From an uncultured Carnobacterium sp. (GTDB lineage: Bacteria; Bacillota; Bacilli; Lactobacillales; Aerococcaceae): 20,788 nt of DNA. Below the pieces are notes generated by a model. That model was not told where the DNA came from and searched no databases. It saw only the letters and a program-made list of their open reading frames with translations. This document shows, piece by piece, positions 15,864 to 20,788 of the stretch. The translations under genes and the position numbers were made by a program. Numbering within the stretch: the first letter of the stretch is position 1; each line of letters opens with the position of its first letter. The stretch spans positions 1 through 20,788 of the forward strand of contig CALJSD010000115.1 of assembly GCA_937976325.1 (NCBI GenBank), written 5' to 3'.

Positions 15864-17630
15864 TTATTTATGAATTGGACCTAATAATTGACAAGCACGG
15901 TAATCAGCTGATTCTAAATCTTCTGTTCCGAATAATGACCAATTTTTCGGTCTGAAAATATCTTCCTCATCCACATTGTGCATATTTACTGGAATACGTA
16001 ACATAGAAGCTAATGTAATTAAATCTGCCCCAATATGTCCATAAGAGATTGCACCGTGGTTAGCACCCCAGTTGTTCATTACATCGTATACTGATTTGAA
16101 TGCGCCTTTTCCTGTTAAGCGAGGAGCAAACCATGTTGTTGGCCAACCTGGATCTGTACGATTATCTAATGTATGGTGAACTTCTTCTGGTAATTCTAAT
16201 GTGTAACCTTCAGCAATTTGTAATACTGGTCCTACACCTTTTAGTAAGTTTAAGCGAACCATTGTTACAGGCATATTTCCTTTTGTTAAGAAGCGAGTTG
16301 AATATCCGCCACCACGGAAGTATTCTCTGTTAGCTGCTGGGAAATCAGTATTTTCAAGCATTGCATTTACTTCATCTTGTGTTAATTCCCAGAATGGTTT
16401 CATAACAGCTTCTCCATCACGAGTTGCTTGTCCTGTTCCATCTAAAGTACAAGAACCTGAGTTAATTAAGTGTAAGAATCCATTTTCTGCATGACCTTCT
16501 AATTTATGTCCTGTTACACGTTCAACTGCTTCTGGACTCCAGTAAGTACGAACGTCTGCGAAAATTTGAGGTGTATTTGTTAATAAGTAGTTGAATAACA
16601 TTGATACACCATTTAATGCATCATTTTCTGTAGCGAAAATGTAAGGACGACGGATACCATTCCAGTCAAATTGAGTATTTAAGAATGTTTCCATAAAGTC
16701 CCCATTAGGGAAGTGGTCTGTCCATTGACGTTGACCTTGGAATCCACCAACTAAAGCATAGTGACCAACAGCTTCTTCTTCAAAGCCTAGTTCAGCTAAA
16801 CGTGGGTTACCAACCATTAAGTCACGACCAATCATGAACATTTTGATAACAAATTCCCATTGTTTATCTTTTTCTTCACGACTTAATACTAAATCTTCAC
16901 GGTTACGGTCAAAACCTTCTTTAACATTTTCTTTTACCCAAGCTAGAGCACGTTCAAATTCTTCATGGTCATAAATACCACGGTCGATACGACGAGTAAA
17001 TTCTGTCATATCCACTGATTCATTACGCATTCCTAAATATTCTTGGAAGAAATCAGGGTCTACGATTGAACCACCAATACCCATTGAAACACTACCCATT
17101 GATAAGTAAGCTGTGTCTCTCATTAATCCAGTTGCTAACGCTGCTCTTGCATAACGTAAAAGTTTTTCTTTAACATCTTCTGGAATTTCTGTAGTTGATG
17201 CTTCTTGAACATCTTTACCATAAATACCAAATGCTGGAATTCCTTTTTGAGCATGAGAAGCAAGAACTGCTGCTAAATATACAGCTCCTGGTCTTTCAGT
17301 TCCGTTGAATCCCCAAATAGCATGTGGAATATCAGGAGACATATCCATTGTTTCACTACCATAACACCAACATGGAGTTACTGTAATAGTTGCACAAACA
17401 TTTGATTTTTTGAACAATTCGTGTGATGCTGCTGCTTCTGGTACACGACCAATTGTTGATGGTGAAATTACACATTCAACTGGTTGTCCGTCAGGATATT
17501 TCAATGTTGACTCTAATAAAGCTGCTACACTTTTAGCCATATTCATTGTTTGAACTTCTAAAGATTCGCGTACACCTTGACGACGGCCATCAATCGTTGG
17601 GCGAATCCCAATACGTGGATGTTGTATCAT
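15864..17630 (-). CDS. fucI: L-fucose isomerase FucI
   Basis: Converts L-fucose to L-fuculose in the cytoplasm with a Mn ion, the first catabolic step. The 588-residue protein is full length. It shows RIGIRPTIDGRRQGVRESLE at the N-terminus and the expected metal ligands Glu335 (in ATENDALNG), Asp359 (in FADVRTYW) and His525 (in NWGANHGA). AAGGAGG lies eight bases before the ATG. It is the first gene of the nine-gene operon and has an unusually long leader. D-arabinose isomerase activity often accompanies this enzyme. Confidence 0.97.
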   Translation of the reverse strand: MIQHPRIGIRPTIDGRRQGVRESLEVQTMNMAKSVAALLESTLKYPDGQPVECVISPSTIGRVPEAAASHELFKKSNVCATITVTPCWCYGSETMDMSPDIPHAIWGFNGTERPGAVYLAAVLASHAQKGIPAFGIYGKDVQEASTTEIPEDVKEKLLRYARAALATGLMRDTAYLSMGSVSMGIGGSIVDPDFFQEYLGMRNESVDMTEFTRRIDRGIYDHEEFERALAWVKENVKEGFDRNREDLVLSREEKDKQWEFVIKMFMIGRDLMVGNPRLAELGFEEEAVGHYALVGGFQGQRQWTDHFPNGDFMETFLNTQFDWNGIRRPYIFATENDALNGVSMLFNYLLTNTPQIFADVRTYWSPEAVERVTGHKLEGHAENGFLHLINSGSCTLDGTGQATRDGEAVMKPFWELTQDEVNAMLENTDFPAANREYFRGGGYSTRFLTKGNMPVTMVRLNLLKGVGPVLQIAEGYTLELPEEVHHTLDNRTDPGWPTTWFAPRLTGKGAFKSVYDVMNNWGANHGAISYGHIGADLITLASMLRIPVNMHNVDEEDIFRPKNWSLFGTEDLESADYRACQLLGPIHK

Positions 17631-17659
17631 TTTTGCTTCCTCCTTGTTTTTACCTTTTC

Positions 17660-17699
17660 TTAGTTGCTCCTTCTAAATAACTTTAGAACAAGTAACTAA
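17660..17699 (-). other. RNA hairpin in the fucI leader
   Basis: A perfect 7-bp stem TTCTAAA/TTTAGAA (17671-17677 with 17682-17688, four-base loop) is extended by an outer TTAGTT/AACTAA helix (17660-17665 with 17694-17699) across a partly paired internal loop. It ends about 30 bases before the fucI start and has no T-run after it, so it is not a terminator. A role in mRNA stability or translation control is possible. Confidence 0.45.
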
Positions 17700-17786
17700 C
17701 TTTAATAACTTCCTATCAATTAAAACATTTGTTTCAAGTATTTCCCCCTTCACATTTTTATTGATACCTGTTGGCGTTACGATCAT
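17673..17786 (-). CDS. Possible 37-codon leader ORF upstream of fucI
   Basis: An ATG at 17786 opens 37 codons (MIVTPTGINKNVKGEILETN and 17 more residues), ending at a TAG within the leader hairpin. No good ribosome site precedes it and it resembles nothing I know. It lies in the predicted transcribed leader of the fuc operon and might be a leader peptide, a gene remnant or chance. Confidence 0.2.
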   Translation of the reverse strand: MIVTPTGINKNVKGEILETNVLIDRKLLKLVTCSKVI

Positions 17787-17787
17787 G

Positions 17788-17875
17788 GTAATATCATCGA
17801 TTCGAAAATAATAAATCCAATTATATAACAACTATTATTAGTTATTTTTCTTACAGGAAAATATCACAAATTCGA
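17788..17875. repeat. Pair of similar 18-base sites, candidate FucR operators
   Basis: Minus-strand TCGAATTTGTGATATTTT (complement of 17858-17875) and TCGAATCGATGATATTAC (complement of 17788-17805) agree at 13 of 18 positions and start 70 bases apart. A further TGATATTTCGCC on the plus strand lies at the -35 of the regulator gene. They could bind the DeoR-family protein. Confidence 0.3.
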
Positions 17876-17902
17876 TTTCAAACTACTTGGTCATCAAATG
17901 TC

Positions 17903-17931
17903 ATAATAGTATCATTTATTTCTTGAGTTAA
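17903..17931 (-). promoter_or_regulatory. Predicted fuc operon promoter
   Basis: On the minus strand TTAACT (17926-17931) is followed after 17 bases by TATTAT (17903-17908). Transcription would begin near 17896, leaving a leader of about 265 bases before fucI. A perfect TATAAT closer in (17820-17825) lacks a -35 and is the alternative. Confidence 0.45.
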
Positions 17932-17943
17932 TAATACCAACAA

Positions 17944-17958
17944 TAGAAAGCGTATACA
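17944..17958. promoter_or_regulatory. cre-like (CcpA) site 1, fucI-fucR intergenic region
   Basis: TAGAAAGCGTATACA matches WTGNAANCGNWNNCW at 14 of 15 positions. It lies 12 bases upstream of the fuc operon -35 and upstream of the regulator promoter. Confidence 0.6.
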
Positions 17959-17962
17959 ATAT

Positions 17963-17977
17963 ATGAAAGCGCTATTG
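17963..17977. promoter_or_regulatory. cre-like (CcpA) site 2, overlapping the regulator promoter
   Basis: ATGAAAGCGCTATTG carries the strong core TGAAAGCGCT and misses only the last two consensus positions. Its end overlaps the -35 (17975-17980) of the divergent regulator gene. It is 19 bases from site 1, about two helical turns. Confidence 0.6.
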
Positions 17978-18004
17978 ATATTTCGCCAAAATATATGCTA
18001 TAAT
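17975..18004 (+). promoter_or_regulatory. Promoter of the DeoR-family regulator
   Basis: TTGATA (17975-17980), an 18-base spacer and a perfect TATAAT (17999-18004) preceded by TGC, giving an extended -10. The leader to the ATG at 18059 is about 48 bases. Confidence 0.75.
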
Positions 18005-18058
18005 TTGTTCAAAAGTGTTCAAAATTATTCACAGTGTACTATGTCAGGAGGCTTTGTT

Positions 18059-18811
18059 ATGGTTTCTTACGAACGAATGTCCAAAATATTAGATATTTTA
18101 TCGAAAAGAAAAATGATATCTACAGTACAGTTGGAGTCGCTTATGTTCTGCTCTACTTCAACTTTAAGAAGAGACTTAATTCAATTAGAAAAAGATGGAA
18201 AAATTATTCGGACTCACGGAGAAGTAAGACTAGTGACGACAAACAATGTTGAATATACTTACGAGAGTCGTAAACAAGAAGAAACTTCAGGAAAAAAATA
18301 TATTGCTGAAACAGCTTCTACTTTTTTAACGGATAATCAGTCTATTTTTATTGATAGCTCATCAACAGCTGCCATGCTCGTTCCATATTTAGCGAATTTA
18401 CAAAATTTACGGGTAATTACTAATGGTTTAGAAATCGCTCGACAACTGAATAATTATGATAATATCACTTTGTTTTTCTGCGGCGGTCACATTGATTACG
18501 GTACAAATTCTGCATTGGGAGATTTCGCCAACCATTTTATCAATAATTTCCACGCTGATATTTGTTTCATTAGTTGCAGAGGACTCGATCGATTTGGTGT
18601 CTATGAGGCAAACCATAATCAAGCATTACTAAAACAACAAATGATAGCTAATTCAGATCTCACGGTATTATTAGCAGATTCGTCAAAATTTAATACAAGT
18701 CACTATTTTAAATTAGCCAATTATAATGTGATTGATTATATTATTACAAACGAAGTCCCTGTCGATTCATTCCAAGATACAGTAAACAAACAATGCGAAA
18801 TTCTTTGTTAA
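18059..18811 (+). CDS. DeoR-family transcriptional regulator, probably of the fuc operon
   Basis: The 250-residue protein has an N-terminal winged helix-turn-helix (about 3-58; RMSKILDILSKRKMISTVQL, then STSTLRRDLIQLEKDGKI and IRTHGEV) and a C-terminal sugar-phosphate sensor domain with DSSSTAAML and VITNG patterns. DeoR proteins usually repress until a phosphorylated sugar binds, here perhaps L-fuculose-1-phosphate (inference). The start is ATG 18059, seven bases after AGGAGG; an upstream ATG at 17963 would place the promoter inside the gene and is rejected. It is divergent from the fuc operon, a typical position for its regulator, and has its own terminator. Confidence 0.9.
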   Translation: MVSYERMSKILDILSKRKMISTVQLESLMFCSTSTLRRDLIQLEKDGKIIRTHGEVRLVTTNNVEYTYESRKQEETSGKKYIAETASTFLTDNQSIFIDSSSTAAMLVPYLANLQNLRVITNGLEIARQLNNYDNITLFFCGGHIDYGTNSALGDFANHFINNFHADICFISCRGLDRFGVYEANHNQALLKQQMIANSDLTVLLADSSKFNTSHYFKLANYNVIDYIITNEVPVDSFQDTVNKQCEILC

Positions 18812-18841
18812 TTTCTGTTTTATATAAGTTATAAATATTGA

Positions 18842-18886
18842 CCTTTTTTGTATGTTGCTTTCTTCAACTACAGAAAAGGATTTTTT
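18842..18886 (+). terminator. Intrinsic terminator of the DeoR-family regulator
   Basis: Arms 18842-18857 and 18865-18879 pair with one wobble and one bulged T around a seven-base loop, followed by A and six T (18881-18886). It begins 31 bases past the stop. Confidence 0.85.
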
Positions 18887-18906
18887 AGTTATGAAGAAGG
18901 AGACAC

Positions 18907-18986
18907 AAAAAGACTTCCCATAGTAGTACCAAGCATGAACACCTATGATTTGCTTGCGTCCTTCTTCTACTATAACAGGGAAGTCT
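18907..18986 (-). terminator. Long branched palindrome ending the dnaX-ybaB-recR unit
   Basis: Nested helices AGACTTCCC/GGGAAGTCT (18911-18919 with 18978-18986), ATAGTAG/CTACTAT (18920-18926 with 18967-18973, after a four-base bulge) and CAAGCA/TGCTTG (18930-18935 with 18951-18956) form one long stem. On the minus strand it ends in TCTTTTTG, so it can terminate transcription from recR, whose stop is 22 bases before it. Its size suggests a structured 3' RNA or an inserted palindromic repeat. Confidence 0.7.
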
Positions 18987-19007
18987 ATTCGTCTTTCGTT
19001 AATTTTT

Positions 19008-19604
19008 TTACAGCTCTCTACGTCCTTCAATTGCTTTAAATAAAGTCATTTCATCTGCATATTCAATATCACTACCAACTGCAAGACCATGCGCTAAACG
19101 CGTCACTTTAATTCCAGCTGGTTTAATTAAACGAGATAAATACATCGCAGTTGCTTCACCTTCTGCAGTTGCATTCGTAGCAATAATCACTTCTTCTACA
19201 GTAGGATCTTGAAGACGCTGAATGAGAGAAGCCACATTAATATCATCAGGGCCAGTCCCTTCCATTGGAGAAAGAACACCATGAAGAACATGGTACAAAC
19301 CTTTATATTCCTTCATTCTCTCTAAACTCATCACATCTCGACTATCTTCAACAACTAGTATTTTTGTTCTATCTCTAGAAGCATCTTGGCAAATCTCACA
19401 AGGATCTTCTTGAGTAATATTTCCACAAACAGAACACATCGTTAAATCTCGTTTACAACTAATGAGTGCATTAGCAAAATTCATCACTTCTTCTTCCGGC
19501 ATTTCCATGCTAAAAAAAGCAAGACGAGCTGCTGTTTTTGCCCCGATTCCAGGCAGTTTCATATAACTATCCATTAATCGAGCAATTGGTTCTGGATATT
19601 GCAT
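19008..19604 (-). CDS. recR: Recombination protein RecR
   Basis: Cytoplasmic recombination mediator that works with RecO (and RecF) to load RecA at gaps. The 198-residue protein is full length: an N-terminal helix-hairpin-helix (KLPGIGAKTAARLAF, 16-30), a zinc finger with Cys57, Cys60, Cys69 and Cys72, a Toprim domain (about 80-175; ILVVEDSRDVMSLE) and a C-terminal Walker-B-like segment. AGGTGAGAGG lies before the ATG. It follows ybaB after 17 bases in the conserved dnaX-ybaB-recR order. Confidence 0.97.
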   Translation of the reverse strand: MQYPEPIARLMDSYMKLPGIGAKTAARLAFFSMEMPEEEVMNFANALISCKRDLTMCSVCGNITQEDPCEICQDASRDRTKILVVEDSRDVMSLERMKEYKGLYHVLHGVLSPMEGTGPDDINVASLIQRLQDPTVEEVIIATNATAEGEATAMYLSRLIKPAGIKVTRLAHGLAVGSDIEYADEMTLFKAIEGRREL

Positions 19605-19621
19605 CCTCTCACCTCAACTCA

Positions 19622-19939
19622 TTAAAATCCAGGGATATTTAATCCTCTAGTAAATTGTCCCATTGTTTGCTCATTTGCTTTTTCAGCTTGCTCTAAAGCA
19701 CGATTTGTTGCCATTAATACTAAGTCTTGTAATAATTCAACATCATCTCCATCAACCGCTTCTGGTTTAATCGATACAGAAAGTACTTGACGTTTTCCAT
19801 TCACTGTCACTTGTACTAAGTCACTTTGAGAGCTCCCTACATATTCTGTTTGGTTTAACTCCTCTTGAGCTTGTGCCATTTGTTTTTGTAATTTTTGCAT
19901 TTGTTTCATCATGCCTTGCATATTTCCCATTCCACGCAT
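19622..19939 (-). CDS. YbaB/EbfC nucleoid-associated protein
   Basis: Small DNA-binding protein thought to act as a nucleoid-associated factor. The 105-residue protein starts with a Met/Gln-rich helix (MQGMMKQMQKLQKQMAQAQE) and has the family core around VQVTVNGKRQVLSVSI followed by a C-terminal helix. The ribosome site AAGGAGG overlaps the dnaX stop (TAAGGAGG), seven bases before the ATG, so it is coupled to dnaX. It sits between dnaX and recR as in most Firmicutes. Confidence 0.95.
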   Translation of the reverse strand: MRGMGNMQGMMKQMQKLQKQMAQAQEELNQTEYVGSSQSDLVQVTVNGKRQVLSVSIKPEAVDGDDVELLQDLVLMATNRALEQAEKANEQTMGQFTRGLNIPGF

Positions 19940-19951
19940 GTTGATTCCTCC

Positions 19952-20788
19952 TTAATTGTTTTCTGTTTCTTCTGAAATATGAACAATTTCTTCTCCAAAC
20001 AAATCAATCGTATTTTGAACTAATTGTTCTACTTCATTTTTTTCTTCTTCATCAGTCGGTTGCTCTTCCATTTCTGTTGCATGAGTCACACCTTCTGCTT
20101 CTTGCTTTTCTTTCTTATCTCGTAAATAATCTTGTCGAATTTGTACCCATTGTTCTCCTGTCACACTGACAAAATTCCCCGGATACTGCGCTAATATTTG
20201 ACAATGACGAGCAATATCTTCATGAAGTTCTACACTTTCCTGCGCTCTTTGGCATAAAATTTCATAATCGAATTTTAACACAAATCCATTTGGACTAGCT
20301 GCTACAGGTTCGCTTGCTTTCAATAGAGCTCTTTGAGTGGTCGAAAGCATTTGTAATAAATCGCCCCACAATTCTCGAATAAAAATTAAATCTTTACGAG
20401 TTGCAGCATCTAGCACTTTATAAACTTCACCAATATTTGGCTTATATGTACTTGCTTTCGCTTGTGGAGTTGATGTCGCTTTTTTAGGAACTACTACACT
20501 TTGTCCTTGTAATAATTGAGACATCTGTTGTTGCAAACTTTGTAATTGTTGTTCTAAATGTGAGACATATTCCTGATTATTTGGGGCTGCTTGCTGAGTT
20601 ACTGCTACTACTGGTTGTGCCATTTTAATTGTAAAGACTTCCAAACTAATAGTTGGTTTTGTCGTAAATCGCATTTCTTGTTGCGTTTGATTTAAAGCAT
20701 CCATAAAGCGATATAAAAAGGCTTCTTCTACCTCTTTTGCAAACTCCACAAAAGCTTCACTTCTACCAACCATATCTCCGGTTTGTTT
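19952..20788 (-). CDS. dnaX: DNA polymerase III subunit gamma/tau, C-terminal part (cut by window edge)
   Basis: The reading frame is open through the window end, so only the last 278 residues of the clamp-loader subunit are seen; the ATPase domains lie outside. Visible parts are the end of domain III (LNQTQQEMRFTTKPTISLEV, a helix bundle for clamp-loader assembly), a Gln-rich linker (about 60-100 of the fragment), a tau-type C-terminal domain (VYKVLDAATRKDLIFIRELW onward) and an acidic tail. The first ATG in the window (20773) is an internal codon. It is the first visible gene of the dnaX-ybaB-recR unit. No convincing frameshift slippery site is seen in this part. Confidence 0.94.
   Translation of the reverse strand, partial: KQTGDMVGRSEAFVEFAKEVEEAFLYRFMDALNQTQQEMRFTTKPTISLEVFTIKMAQPVVAVTQQAAPNNQEYVSHLEQQLQSLQQQMSQLLQGQSVVVPKKATSTPQAKASTYKPNIGEVYKVLDAATRKDLIFIRELWGDLLQMLSTTQRALLKASEPVAASPNGFVLKFDYEILCQRAQESVELHEDIARHCQILAQYPGNFVSVTGEQWVQIRQDYLRDKKEKQEAEGVTHATEMEEQPTDEEEKNEVEQLVQNTIDLFGEEIVHISEETENN

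Noticed and set aside
17963..18058. Longer N-terminus for the DeoR-family regulator starting at 17963
   Set aside because: It would place the TTGATA/TATAAT promoter inside the gene and add 32 residues unlike DeoR proteins; AGGAGG points to the ATG at 18059.
18767..19039. Open frames of 87 (minus) and 63 (plus) codons in the regulator-recR gap
   Set aside because: They run across two terminator hairpins, overlap the ends of the flanking genes, lack ribosome sites and resemble no family.
20030..20060. Programmed frameshift site in the A-rich stretch of dnaX
   Set aside because: The run lies in the acidic C-terminal tail codons, far from where tau/gamma frameshifting occurs, and has no proper slippery heptamer.
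1..20788. tRNA, rRNA, CRISPR, insertion sequence or phage genes
   Set aside because: No tRNA-like cloverleaf, regular repeat-spacer array, transposase, integrase or terminal inverted repeats were seen on either strand.

Overview
The window looks like chromosomal DNA of a low-GC Gram-positive bacterium of the order Lactobacillales. Supporting signs are strong AGGAGG-type ribosome sites, many cre-like (CcpA) sequences, mannose- and lactose-type PTS components, a rho-murA(B) pair, a BirA/BioY biotin-uptake unit and a dnaX-ybaB-recR cluster. The genus cannot be fixed from the sequence alone; a Carnobacteriaceae/Enterococcaceae-like member is a guess.

Layout. (1) 1-2816, minus strand: start of a YbaK/EbsC-type aminoacyl-tRNA deacylase (cut by the window edge), then rho and murA (MurAB/MurZ type); rho has its own strong intrinsic terminator. 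(2) 2899-4568, plus strand: birA and the biotin ECF S-component bioY. A BirA-type inverted repeat covers the -35 of their promoter, suggesting that BirA controls its own gene together with biotin uptake. A perfect 16-bp bidirectional terminator closes the unit. (3) 4581-8316, minus strand: a mannose-family PTS in two transcription units, IIA - YajC-like - unknown membrane protein, then IIB-IIC-IID. Each unit has its own predicted promoter and cre-like site. (4) 8335-17931, minus strand: a nine-gene L-fucose operon in transcription order fucI - lactose/cellobiose-type IIB - IIA - CUT2 sugar ABC transporter (double ATPase, permease, lipoprotein binding protein) - fuculokinase - fucU - fucO. (5) 18059-18811, plus strand: a divergent DeoR-family regulator, probably the fuc regulator. 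(6) 18907-20788, minus strand: recR, ybaB and the 3' part of dnaX.

How the genes work together. The ABC transporter probably imports L-fucose or a fucosyl sugar. FucU interconverts anomers, FucI makes L-fuculose, the FGGY kinase makes L-fuculose-1-phosphate, and FucO reduces the lactaldehyde released by the aldolase to 1,2-propanediol. The aldolase gene (fucA) is not in the window. The most unusual point is the pair of lactose-type PTS phosphocarriers (IIA and IIB, both with their phosphorylation residues) inside an ABC-transporter operon, with no IIC anywhere in the window. They may be a regulatory phosphorelay or serve a IIC encoded elsewhere. Other points of note are the BirA operator, a long fucI leader with a small ORF and a hairpin, tandem cre sites between fucI and fucR, and a large imperfect palindrome acting as the recR-side terminator.
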